From assembly GCF_025751495.1 (NCBI RefSeq), contig NZ_JAOWKZ010000002.1:558001-622000 (forward strand): a stretch of DNA of 64,000 nucleotides. Reading direction: 5' to 3'. The notes below the pieces were generated by a model. The model ran no database searches and had not been told where the DNA came from. It saw nothing but the letters and a program-made list of their open reading frames with translations. Source of the DNA: Albidovulum litorale. Its GTDB lineage: Bacteria; Pseudomonadota; Alphaproteobacteria; Rhodobacterales; Rhodobacteraceae. Of this stretch, positions 28,566-36,768 are shown piece by piece (the first letter of the stretch is position 1; every line of letters begins with the position of its first letter). The translations under genes were made by a program, and so were the position numbers.

Positions 28566-30260
28566 ATGAGCGATAACTCACAGCAACTTCTCAATGATGT
28601 TCTTGAGCAAAAGAGAGCAGAAATTGCTCCACACCTTTCGGAGCAAGACTATTTTGAAATATTCAGTGCAGAACAAATACTAAAAGACCATGATCTTTCA
28701 TACGAAGAAATAGAAGAAGGTATCGTCGATGGTGAGCACGACGGAGGCGTCGATTCGGTGTTCATATTCGTGAACGGTGAACTTCTTCAAGAAGATTACG
28801 ATATTTCCAGTTTTAAGAAAGACGTAACAATTGAGCTTCACGTAATACAATCAAAAACATCTGGAGGATATAGCGAAGCACCTCTAAATAATCTGATTTC
28901 TGCGACACGTCATCTTTTGAAACTAAATGCAGATTACGATAATTTAACGCAATATAATACAGAAGTTAAAAAGATATTTGATAGATTCCGGTCCACCTAT
29001 CGCGCTCTAGCGTCGCGGTTTCCAATCTTGAAGATATTCTATTACTATGCAGCAAAGAGATCAGACGGCACGGTTCACGAGAACATAAAGAAAAAATCTG
29101 AAGAGCTAGTGTCCGTAGCCAAAGAAATGTTCGCAGAGGCGGAAGTTGAAGTCGTTTTTATTGGTGCACGTTATCTTCTTGATTTAGCGAGGAAGCGCCC
29201 TAAGACAGCATATGACCTTAAGATCAGCAAGCACCTAAGTGACACAGATAGTTACATTGTGCTCAGTCCTCTTAAAGAGTATGTCCGCTTCTTGAAAGAC
29301 TCTGCCAATCAGGTTCGGGCTGAGCTTTTTGAGTCAAACGTTAGGGATTTTTCTGGAAACACTGAAGTTAACGCCGAGATTGTGAATACCCTGAAGAACG
29401 AGTCAGTCGTTGACTTTTGGTGGATGAATAATGGTGTCACTATACTGGCAAGCCGCGCTAGCCTCAATGGTGATACCGTTACTTTGGAGAATCCTCAGAT
29501 TGTAAACGGCCTTCAAACGTCAACTCAAGTTGCTGCGCATTTCACCTCAACTGAAGGCGATAGCCGGAGTGTGATGGTGAAGATTATTTCTTCGGATGAT
29601 GAGGAGACGCGCGATAAAATTATCAAAGCCACCAATAGCCAGAACCCTGTACAGCCAGCAACGTTGCGAGCGACCGACAAGGTTCAGCGTGATATCGAGC
29701 AAGCGTTGAAATCTGCTGGAATGTTCTACGATAGGAGAAAGAACTACTATAAGAATGAAGGCAAGCCAGCAGATAAAATTATTAGTATCCCGCTAATGGC
29801 GCAGGCAGTAATGGCAGTTATACTTTCGAGTCCAGATCAAGCCAGAGCTCGGCCATCCTCATTAATCAAAGACGATACCGTATACTCAAAGGTATTTTCG
29901 GAAAGGAATTCTATCAGTCTCTACGTAAACAGCGCGAAGTTGATTCGAGAAGTTGATAGAATTCTAAAGACACGCACTGAGATGACCGCACGAGATCGCA
30001 CAAATTTACGTTTTTTTGTGCTGCTTTGGGTTGTGGCTTGGGCTTCTAAGAAAGCAAATCCATCTGCGCCGGATGTATCGGCTTTGGATGTTTCAAAAAT
30101 TGGGGATGATCAATTAGAATCGGCGATTGATGAAATCTGGAAGCTATATCAGGGGCTGGGTGCAACTGACCAAGTTGCGAAAGGACCAACGCTAAAGAAT
30201 GCAACGTTGGATGAACTCAAGCGGCGCATTGAGATTTATCACAAATCAAAACCAGCATAG
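28566..30260 (+). CDS. AIPR-family (abortive infection/phage resistance) protein with Mrr-like nuclease core
   Basis: A 564-residue protein of the AIPR type (PF10592-like). Hallmarks are FWWMNNGVTI (Asn288-Asn289-Gly290) and NPQIVNGLQTST (309-320). The N-terminal part has GGVDS (Asp63), a beta hairpin, and IELHVIQSK (Glu90, Gln95, Lys97), which fits the D-x(n)-QxK active site of Mrr-like PD-(D/E)xK nucleases. Base composition is far more AT-rich than every neighbour, with many AAA, GAA, AGA and ATA codons, a sign of recent transfer. ATG 28566 is preferred to TTG 28524; AAAGG lies upstream. The probable role is phage defence; partner genes of a larger system are not seen. Confidence 0.82.
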   Translation: MSDNSQQLLNDVLEQKRAEIAPHLSEQDYFEIFSAEQILKDHDLSYEEIEEGIVDGEHDGGVDSVFIFVNGELLQEDYDISSFKKDVTIELHVIQSKTSGGYSEAPLNNLISATRHLLKLNADYDNLTQYNTEVKKIFDRFRSTYRALASRFPILKIFYYYAAKRSDGTVHENIKKKSEELVSVAKEMFAEAEVEVVFIGARYLLDLARKRPKTAYDLKISKHLSDTDSYIVLSPLKEYVRFLKDSANQVRAELFESNVRDFSGNTEVNAEIVNTLKNESVVDFWWMNNGVTILASRASLNGDTVTLENPQIVNGLQTSTQVAAHFTSTEGDSRSVMVKIISSDDEETRDKIIKATNSQNPVQPATLRATDKVQRDIEQALKSAGMFYDRRKNYYKNEGKPADKIISIPLMAQAVMAVILSSPDQARARPSSLIKDDTVYSKVFSERNSISLYVNSAKLIREVDRILKTRTEMTARDRTNLRFFVLLWVVAWASKKANPSAPDVSALDVSKIGDDQLESAIDEIWKLYQGLGATDQVAKGPTLKNATLDELKRRIEIYHKSKPA

Positions 30261-30285
30261 GGTGGGTGCCTCCTCCCACCACCCC

Positions 30286-30759
30286 CTATTTCCCCAACCG
30301 GTAATCCCGGAACTTCCGCATCCCCTCCAACTCCTTCTTCTCTTCCGCCGCTTTCTCCCGCGCCTCGCGGGCGTCGGTCTCGGCGATGGCGTGGTCGAGG
30401 ATTTCGCGGGTCAGCGCCTTCATCTCCTCCGCATGGGTGGGCGCGTAGCGCACGTCCTCTGGCCCCGTCACCAGCCCCGCCAACCGGGCGAGCATAAAGG
30501 TCCGCAGCACCGCGTTCATCCGGGTCAGGTACCCCGCCCCCATCGCCCGGAAGAAGGCCACGACATCCTCGTCGAGCCTCAGCGTTACCTTGACCTTCCC
30601 CGGCACCGCCGGCCCCTCGGCAATCGCCCGCCACGCATGGGGCAGGCGCAACGAGTCGTTCAGCCCCCAGCGCAGATCGGCCTCCAGCCCCCGCATGGTC
30701 TCGGCCAGTTCGTGATAGGCGGCAATCCTCTCCTTCTCGGCTTTGGTCTGTCGGGTCAT
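30286..30759 (-). CDS. BrnA-like antitoxin domain protein without adjacent toxin
   Basis: A 157-residue protein whose middle (about residues 55-95, KVKVTLRLDEDVVAFFRAMGAG then NAVLRTFM) matches the ribbon-helix-helix region of BrnA antitoxins. It is flanked by a basic helical N terminus and a long charged C-terminal helix (EAREKAAEEKKELEG), both longer than in classical BrnA. No BrnT-like toxin ORF lies on either side, so it is an orphan antitoxin, a repurposed regulator, or the survivor of a lost pair. GC content is like the core genome, unlike the convergent AIPR gene 25 bases away. Confidence 0.68.
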   Translation of the reverse strand: MTRQTKAEKERIAAYHELAETMRGLEADLRWGLNDSLRLPHAWRAIAEGPAVPGKVKVTLRLDEDVVAFFRAMGAGYLTRMNAVLRTFMLARLAGLVTGPEDVRYAPTHAEEMKALTREILDHAIAETDAREAREKAAEEKKELEGMRKFRDYRLGK

Positions 30760-30889
30760 AACGGCCTCCGAACGCGGGGCCCCATGATCGGAAAGAGGCG
30801 TAAAAACCCGGTTCCCCCACCGCGCGCCCTGTCGGGACGGATGCCATACGGATACCCGACGGGCGCGGGACGGATACCGGACGGGGAAT

Positions 30890-30966
30890 TGGCGATCCCG
30901 GAAGGACTCGAACCCTCAACCTGCTGATTAGAAGTCAGCTGCTCTATCCAGTTGAGCTACGGGACC
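30890..30966 (-). tRNA. tRNA-Arg (anticodon TCT)
   Basis: On the minus strand the sequence begins GGTCCCGTAGCTC and ends CGGGATCGCCA. The acceptor stem pairs GGTCCCG with CGGGATC (one G-T). The D arm is GCTCAACTGGATAGAGC, the anticodon arm is GCTGA-CTTCTAA-TCAGC with loop anticodon TCT, and the T arm is GAGGG-TTCGAGT-CCTTC. Encoded CCA is present. It reads AGA codons. Its 3' end points towards the BrnA-like gene and the AIPR patch. Confidence 0.95.
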
Positions 30967-31037
30967 GCTCCGCCTCCTTTACCGGCATAAACCCATCCCA
31001 TGCAAGGCGGTCGATAAGCCGATCGGGGCCCATGACC

Positions 31038-31517
31038 TCAGGCATCGGCGCTGCGATCATCCAGCGTCAGCGTCATGAAAATCGAATTGGGATCAAAGAC
31101 ATAGCCATCAAAAGGCGGACATTCCCTGAAACCCGCCCGCTCATAAAGCCCCCGCGCCGCGGCAAAGCCGGGCTGCGATCCGGTCTCAAGGCTCATGCGC
31201 CGATACCCCGCCGCCCGCGCCTCGGCGATCAGGTGTTCCAGCATCGTCCAGGCCAAACGGCGCCCCCGCATTTCGGCGAGGATGTGCATCGACTTGATCT
31301 CGGCATGACCCCCATCAATCCGCCTCAACGCCCCCATCCCAACCGGCAAGCCATTGTCACGCATGACAAAAAAAACGATCCCCGGCCCCGCGAGCGCCCC
31401 GGCATCCATCATGTGGATGCTTTCGGGTGGCGTATCGGCATGCATCGCTTCGGTATGACGCTCCATCAGCAAAGCCAGTTCCGGCAGCAGCGGATTGTCG
31501 CGGGCAATGGTGATCAT
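31038..31517 (-). CDS. GNAT-family N-acetyltransferase
   Basis: A 159-residue acetyltransferase domain. The acetyl-CoA-binding motif A reads IKSMHILAEMRGRRLAWTMLEHLI, and motif B includes SLETGSQPGFAAARGLYERAGF. It resembles small PhnO/YsnE-like acetyltransferases; the substrate is unknown. Start ATG 31517. It is the first gene on the minus strand upstream of the tRNA-Arg gene and appears monocistronic. Confidence 0.88.
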   Translation of the reverse strand: MITIARDNPLLPELALLMERHTEAMHADTPPESIHMMDAGALAGPGIVFFVMRDNGLPVGMGALRRIDGGHAEIKSMHILAEMRGRRLAWTMLEHLIAEARAAGYRRMSLETGSQPGFAAARGLYERAGFRECPPFDGYVFDPNSIFMTLTLDDRSADA

Positions 31518-31613
31518 CTGGCCTCTCGGTTTCGTTCTTTGCGGTATGGCGTCGCCTGACCGCGGTCACGCTAGAGTGGCGGAAGGGGGAAGTGCAAGGA
31601 GGGTTCTTGCGTT

Positions 31614-32156
31614 TCAGCCAAGATCATAGCGCGCGAGCTCGTCGTAGATCGGCCCGCCTTTGCCTAGGGTCGAACGGAACAGCGAGAAGTGGTCGACCCG
31701 GAACGGTGCGACGCGTGAAACGCCATATTTGGCGAGGAAGTTGCCCAGCCGTGCGAAATCGGTTGCGGACAGGTTCTTTCCGAAACGGACCAGCGTCACA
31801 TGCGGCAGGAACCGTTCGCGCGGCAGCATCAGACCCGCCCCATGCAACCGGCCCCGGATGCGCTGGTGAAGCTCTTTCAGCGGGGGGCACGGGGAGGTGC
31901 CGATATAGGCAAGCGCGGGGGTGTGGCCACCGATCGTTCCGAGCCCGGCTAGTTCAAGCTCAAAACCCGGCAGCGTGATTGTGCCGACGGCTTCATGGGC
32001 TGCCTCGATAACGGCTTCCGGTTCATCGCCGAGAAAGGCGAGGGTCAGGTGCAGGTTCTCAATGGGCACGGTCCGGCCAACCGGGCATTCGGCCTGCAGA
32101 TCAGACAGGGCATCGGCGGTGGTTTCCGGCAGGGGGATGGCAAGAAAGGCGCGCAT
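31614..32156 (-). CDS. thpR: RNA 2',3'-cyclic phosphodiesterase (LigT/ThpR)
   Basis: A 180-residue member of the 2H phosphoesterase superfamily, which opens 2',3'-cyclic phosphates on RNA. Both HxTx motifs are present: HLTLAFLG in the N-terminal half and HVTLVRFG in the C-terminal half. N-terminal MRAFLAIPLPE is typical. Start ATG 32156. It lies divergent to an MFS gene and is not obviously linked to a tRNA ligase here. Confidence 0.92.
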   Translation of the reverse strand: MRAFLAIPLPETTADALSDLQAECPVGRTVPIENLHLTLAFLGDEPEAVIEAAHEAVGTITLPGFELELAGLGTIGGHTPALAYIGTSPCPPLKELHQRIRGRLHGAGLMLPRERFLPHVTLVRFGKNLSATDFARLGNFLAKYGVSRVAPFRVDHFSLFRSTLGKGGPIYDELARYDLG

Positions 32157-32261
32157 TGAGGCTCACTTAGGGATACGGGGGCGATCCAATCACAAACCGC
32201 CCCCCTTGTGCAGGGATTCGTTCTGACGCAGGGTCTGCGCCGGGCGGATACGGGCAGGAAA

Positions 32262-33437
32262 ATGAAAGCAGGGCTGGCATTCTTGGTGGCGGGCTATGTG
32301 CTCAGCCAGTTCTACCGGGCCTTCCTGGCGGTGCTGACGCCGGTTCTGGGCCGCGAGATTGGCGCGAGTCCCGGCGACCTCGCCATATCATCGGGCATCT
32401 GGTTCCTGATCTTCGCGATGATGCAGATGCCGGTCGGGGCTGCGCTGGACCGGGTCGGGCCGCGTCTGACGGCGTCACTCCTGCTCGGGATCGGGGGCGG
32501 CTGCGGGGCGCTGGTCTTTGCCGCCGCCGAAGGTCCGTGGGCCGTTCATGTCGCCATGGCGCTGATCGGGATCGGCTGTTCGCCGGTCCTGATGGCGTCC
32601 TATTACATCTTTGCACGGATCTATTCCCCGGCGGTTTTCGGCACGCTTGCGGGTGCTATCATCGGTGTCGGATCGCTCGGCAATATCGCGGGGGCCGCGC
32701 CGCTCGCATGGCTGGTTGCCGCGGTGGGCTGGCGCCCGGCACTGATCGGGCTTGCGGCTGTCACCTTCGTCATCGCGCTTGCCCTATGGGTCTTCGTCCG
32801 CGATCCCGCGCGGGCCGAAACCCCGGCTGCAGGACGAGGATCGGTCCTTGATATCCTCAGGCAACCGGGGCTTTGGGCGATCCTGCCCCTGATGGCCGTC
32901 GCCTATGCGCCTGCGGCGGCGATACGGGGGCTTTGGGCCGGCCCCTATCTTGCCGAGGTCTTCGGCGCGGATGGTCTAACCATCGGGCGCGTGACGCTTC
33001 TGATGGCGCTGGCGATGGTCGCGGGCAACTTCGCCTACGGCCCCCTTGACCGGATATTCGGCACCCGGAAATGGGTGGTCTTCGTGGGCAACCTTGCCGC
33101 GGCCGTATGCCTTCTGATCCTCGCCCTCCATCCCGGCGGCGGTATCTGGACGGCGGCACTTCTGTTGGCGGCGCTTGGCCTCTTCGGGGCGTCTTTTCCT
33201 GCGATCATGGCGCATGGGCGCGCCTTCTTTCCGGCCCATCTGACCGGCCGGGGGGTGACATTCCTGAACATGTTCGGGATCGGCGGGGCGGGCATCCTGC
33301 AATTCGCCTCGCGCCCAGTCTATGAAAACGCGTCTGGTACGCCGGAAGAGGTGTTCCGGCTTTTGTTCCTGTTCTTTCTGGTGCCGCTCGCCATCGGCCT
33401 CGTTCTTTACCTTTTCAGCCACGACCGCACTGACTGA
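32262..33437 (+). CDS. MFS transporter
   Basis: A 391-residue inner-membrane carrier with about 12 hydrophobic helices, starting MKAGLAFLVAGYVLSQFYRAFLAVL at ATG 32262. The loop between helices 2 and 3 (MQMPVGAALDRVGPRLT) is the MFS motif A variant. Substrate cannot be inferred. It ends about 50 bases before the pseudaminic acid cluster on the same strand, but no functional link is evident. Confidence 0.85.
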   Translation: MKAGLAFLVAGYVLSQFYRAFLAVLTPVLGREIGASPGDLAISSGIWFLIFAMMQMPVGAALDRVGPRLTASLLLGIGGGCGALVFAAAEGPWAVHVAMALIGIGCSPVLMASYYIFARIYSPAVFGTLAGAIIGVGSLGNIAGAAPLAWLVAAVGWRPALIGLAAVTFVIALALWVFVRDPARAETPAAGRGSVLDILRQPGLWAILPLMAVAYAPAAAIRGLWAGPYLAEVFGADGLTIGRVTLLMALAMVAGNFAYGPLDRIFGTRKWVVFVGNLAAAVCLLILALHPGGGIWTAALLLAALGLFGASFPAIMAHGRAFFPAHLTGRGVTFLNMFGIGGAGILQFASRPVYENASGTPEEVFRLLFLFFLVPLAIGLVLYLFSHDRTD

Positions 33438-33487
33438 GGCTTTGCGCTATCGGGCCGGGCATCGTAACAGAAGGGAAAGGAGACCTC

Positions 33488-34195
33488 ATGAGCGCCATCG
33501 CCATCCTTCCCGCCCGGGGCGGGTCCAAGCGTATCCCGCGCAAGAATATCCGCCTCTTTGCCGGACGCCCGGCCATCGGCTGGCCGATCCGCGCGGCACG
33601 GGACAGCGGCTGTTTTTCGCGGATCGTCGTGACGACGGATGATGCCGAGATCGCCGAGGCCGCGCGGGCCGAGGGGGCCGAGGTGCCGTTCCTACGCGAT
33701 CCGGCGCTGGCTGACGATCATACCGGCACGACCGAGGTGATCCGCGATGCCGTGATGCGGCTTGGGCTGGGGCCGGACGTGCCCGTCTGCTGCATCTACG
33801 CGACCGCGTTCTTTGTGACGGCCACCGATCTGGCCGAGGGGCGGGACCTGCTTGCCTCCGGTGCCAAATGGTGCCTGTCGGCCGGTGAGTACCGCACACC
33901 GATCGACCGGGCCTACCGGCGCGACGGGGCGCGACTTGTGGCGCGCGATCCGGCGAAGATGCCGATGCGTTCTCAGGATCTGGAGCCCGCCTTTTTCGAC
34001 GCGGGCCAGTTCTACTGGGCGCGGGCCGCGACATGGTCGGACCCTGCGGAGCGGGTCTGGGACGGTGCGGCGGGCGTCATCCTTCCGGCCGAGCGTTGCA
34101 TCGACATTGACACGGAAGCCGACTGGCATCTGGCCGAGACCATGTTCAGGGTTCTGGGCCTTGGGGGCAATGATGCGGTTCCTGATCCGCACTGA
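33488..34195 (+). CDS. pseF: Pseudaminic acid cytidylyltransferase
   Basis: Activates pseudaminic acid with CTP to give CMP-pseudaminic acid, last step of the nucleotide-sugar pathway. The 235-residue protein opens with ILPARGGSKRIPRKNIR, the CTP-binding signature of NeuA/KdsB/PseF enzymes, and has VVTTDDAEIAEAA and FFDAGQFYWA, typical of PseF. AGGAGACC precedes ATG 33488. Its 3' end overlaps the PseG-PseH gene by 23 bases. NeuA is the alternative, but the neighbours are all Pse-type. Confidence 0.9.
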   Translation: MSAIAILPARGGSKRIPRKNIRLFAGRPAIGWPIRAARDSGCFSRIVVTTDDAEIAEAARAEGAEVPFLRDPALADDHTGTTEVIRDAVMRLGLGPDVPVCCIYATAFFVTATDLAEGRDLLASGAKWCLSAGEYRTPIDRAYRRDGARLVARDPAKMPMRSQDLEPAFFDAGQFYWARAATWSDPAERVWDGAAGVILPAERCIDIDTEADWHLAETMFRVLGLGGNDAVPDPH

Positions 34196-35720
34196 CGGCG
34201 ATCTTAAGATCGGTGGCGGCCATGTGATGCGCTGCCTGACGCTGGCCGCGGAGGCCCGGCGGCGCGGCCATGGTGTGACCTTTGTCACGGCCGGAACGCC
34301 GGGCACAATGGCGGGCCGCATCCGCAGCGAAGGGTTTGACGTGACCGAGGTCACCCCGGTCCCTCACGACCCCGCAGCCGATCCGATGGCTCCTGCCCAT
34401 GCCGGATGGCTCGCTGCACCTTGGCAGACGGATGCCGAAATCACCGCGCGGGCTGCGCAGGCGTTTGGTGCGGATTGGGTGGTCGTCGATCACTACGGGT
34501 TGGACGCGCGATGGGCCGGACGGCTGCGGCAAGCCCGGCCCGATCTCCGCATCCTCGCATTGGACGACCTCGACGACCGGCCGCTTGGCGCCGATCTGGT
34601 GCTTGACCAGACACGGCTTGACGGAGCGCGACGCTATCCGGGCCCGGCGCAGATGATCGGACCGGATTTTGCATTGTTGCGGCCGGAATTTGCCAGCGCC
34701 CGAGAGGGCGCTCTTCAGCGGCGGGGTGGCCCCGTGAAACGCGTTCTGATCGCCCCGGGAATGGGCGATGCCGCCGGACTCGCCCCGCTCGCGCTCGATG
34801 CGCTGGCGGGTTTTCCCGATCTTGCCATCGACGTGGTCATGGGATCGGCAAGCCAGAGCCGCGCAGAGGTCGAGGCGAGGGTCGCCGGGCGACAGGGCGC
34901 GGCATTGCATCTCGACGCAACCGATATGGCAGGCCTGATGACTGCCGCCGATCTCTGCGTCGGCGCTGGCGGAATGACCAGTTGGGAACGCTGCTGCCTT
35001 GGCCTGCCAACCGTCGCGGTCGCCGTGGCCGACAACCAGCAACCCGCGCTTGCGGGACTGGCCGGGGCCGGGGCGGTCATCGCCCTTGATCTGGAAACAG
35101 CGCGGAACGGCGCGCTGGAACCTGCAATTGCGCGGGCCATCGCGGAGGCATCTACCCTCTCTTCCGCTGCGTCCCGCCTTTGCGATGGCGCGGGCGCGGT
35201 GCGTGTCACCGATGCGCTGGAAGGCGCATTCCGGCCGGTGACCAAGGGTGATGCACGTCTTCTGTTCGACTGGCGCAACCGGCCCGATATCCGGGCCGTT
35301 AGCTTGAATACCGGAGAGCTGGTCTGGGACGATCATGTCAACTGGCTTGAGCGCGCCCTGGCCCGAGCCGATGCCCTCTTCCTAATCTGGTCCGAGGGCG
35401 GCCGCGATCTTGGCCATGCCAGCGCCCGCGACCTTGGTGGCGGGACATGGCAATGGAGCTTCTATATCGGTGCCGAAGACGCGCCGAAGGGCGCGGGCGG
35501 GCGGATGATGGCCAGCTTTGCCCGAACACTCTTCGCAAGACCGGGCGTCGATGCGCTGCGCGCCGAGGTGGTGGCGGACAATCCGGCCTCGGCGGCGCTG
35601 CATCGCCGTCTTGGCTTTCGCGAGACAGGTCGAGATGGCGGCGCGCTTGTCTTCACGCTCACCAGATGCGATCACGAGGCGCTACTGGGACTTGGCAATG
35701 AAGGACAACGGGATGGCTGA
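34173..35720 (+). CDS. pseG: PseG-PseH fusion: UDP-sugar hydrolase plus N-acetyltransferase
   Basis: A 515-residue two-domain protein. The first 330 or so residues are PseG, the GT-B-fold hydrolase that removes UDP from UDP-2,4-diacetamido-trideoxy-altrose. Marks are RTDGDLKIGGGHVMRC, VVVDHYGLD, LDDLDDRPL and GAGGMTSWERCCLGLP. The last 160 or so residues are a GNAT domain (RPVTKGDARLLFDWRN, DNPASAALHRRLGFRETG) matching PseH, which acetylates the 4-amino group. The two steps are consecutive in the pathway (H then G), so the fusion would channel the intermediate. Start ATG 34173 (or 34170), overlapping pseF. Confidence 0.88.
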   Translation: MRFLIRTDGDLKIGGGHVMRCLTLAAEARRRGHGVTFVTAGTPGTMAGRIRSEGFDVTEVTPVPHDPAADPMAPAHAGWLAAPWQTDAEITARAAQAFGADWVVVDHYGLDARWAGRLRQARPDLRILALDDLDDRPLGADLVLDQTRLDGARRYPGPAQMIGPDFALLRPEFASAREGALQRRGGPVKRVLIAPGMGDAAGLAPLALDALAGFPDLAIDVVMGSASQSRAEVEARVAGRQGAALHLDATDMAGLMTAADLCVGAGGMTSWERCCLGLPTVAVAVADNQQPALAGLAGAGAVIALDLETARNGALEPAIARAIAEASTLSSAASRLCDGAGAVRVTDALEGAFRPVTKGDARLLFDWRNRPDIRAVSLNTGELVWDDHVNWLERALARADALFLIWSEGGRDLGHASARDLGGGTWQWSFYIGAEDAPKGAGGRMMASFARTLFARPGVDALRAEVVADNPASAALHRRLGFRETGRDGGALVFTLTRCDHEALLGLGNEGQRDG

Positions 35721-36768
35721 GACATTCGGGATCGCGGGCCGGGCCATCGGGGCGGAGCATTCGCCCTATATCATCGCCGAACTGTCCGGAAACCATAACG
35801 GCGATCTCGGCCGGGCGCTGGCGCTGGTCGATGCCGCTGCCTCGACCGGCGCGGATGCGGTGAAGTTGCAGACCTATACCGCCGACACGATCACGCTGGA
35901 TGTCGACCGGCCTGAATTCCACATTCATGGCGGGCTCTGGGACGGGCGATCCTTGCACGAGCTTTATCAGGAGGCTTCGACGCCCTGGGACTGGCATGAA
36001 GCCCTCTTCGACCGGGCGCGCGGCCATGGGCTCCATTGCTTTTCCTCGCCCTTCGATCCGACGGCAGTGGATTTCCTTGAAACCCTCGACACGCCTGCCT
36101 ACAAGATCGCCTCTTTCGAACTGGTCGATACGCCATTGATCCGCAAGGCGGCGGCAACCGGCAAACCGCTGATCATGTCCACCGGCATCGCCAATTATGC
36201 CGAGATCGAGGATGCGGCCCGTGCGGCGCGCGAGGGCGGCGCGGATGGCTTCGCGCTTTTGCACTGCATCTCGGCCTACCCAGCGAAGCCCGAGGAGATG
36301 CGGCTTGGCACGATCGAGGCCTTGTCACAGGCTTTCGGCGTGCCCATTGGCCTCTCGGACCACACGCTCGGCTCGGCCGTCGCGGTCGCGGCGATTGCAC
36401 GGGGGGCCTGTATCATCGAGAAACACATGACGCTGGCGCGCGCCGATGGCGGGCCGGATGCCGAGTTTTCGCTGGAACCGGACGAGTTCCGCCAGCTTGT
36501 CGCCGATTGCCGGATGGCCCATGCCGCGCTTGGCCCTGCAAAACACGACCGCAAGGGCGTTGGCGGGGCGAATGCGCAGTTCCGCCGGTCGCTTTACGTG
36601 ACCGCCGATGTCGCCAAGGGCGAGGTTCTGACCGACGCGAATGTGCGCTCCGTCCGCCCGGGTCTGGGCCTTGCGCCGAAGCACCTTCCGGACGTTCTGG
36701 GCCGGCGTGCCGCCCGGGCGTTGACGCGCGGCGAGCCGATTGATTGGAGCATGATCGCTCAGGATTGA
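35713..36768 (+). CDS. pseI: Pseudaminic acid synthase
   Basis: Condenses the 6-deoxy altrose derivative with phosphoenolpyruvate to give pseudaminic acid. A 351-residue NeuB-family protein: TIM barrel (about 1-270) with AELSGNHNGDLGRAL, DAVKLQTYTADTITLD and KHMTLARADGGPDAEFSLEP, then a C-terminal SAF/antifreeze-like domain (about 285-345). The HIHGGLWDGRSLHELY stretch favours PseI over sialic or legionaminic acid synthases. AAGGA precedes ATG 35713, which overlaps the previous stop; ATG 35698 is an alternative. Its 3' end overlaps a convergent gene by 10 bases. Confidence 0.92.
   Translation: MAETFGIAGRAIGAEHSPYIIAELSGNHNGDLGRALALVDAAASTGADAVKLQTYTADTITLDVDRPEFHIHGGLWDGRSLHELYQEASTPWDWHEALFDRARGHGLHCFSSPFDPTAVDFLETLDTPAYKIASFELVDTPLIRKAAATGKPLIMSTGIANYAEIEDAARAAREGGADGFALLHCISAYPAKPEEMRLGTIEALSQAFGVPIGLSDHTLGSAVAVAAIARGACIIEKHMTLARADGGPDAEFSLEPDEFRQLVADCRMAHAALGPAKHDRKGVGGANAQFRRSLYVTADVAKGEVLTDANVRSVRPGLGLAPKHLPDVLGRRAARALTRGEPIDWSMIAQD

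Noticed and set aside
28288-30890. A complete integrative element with att sites
   Set aside because: No integrase, no repeat of the tRNA-Arg 3' end near the ftsK side, and both ftsK-tail copies are on the same side of the cargo.
30199-30927. 242-codon open frame running through the BrnA-like gene into tRNA-Arg
   Set aside because: Its end (EGLEPSTC) is simply the complement of a tRNA, and the rest is antisense to the BrnA-like gene.
33488-36768. Reading the sugar genes as a sialic (Neu5Ac) or legionaminic acid pathway
   Set aside because: PseB-type inverting dehydratase, PseC, PseG and PseH features are all present and no NeuC-type epimerase is seen, so pseudaminic acid fits best.
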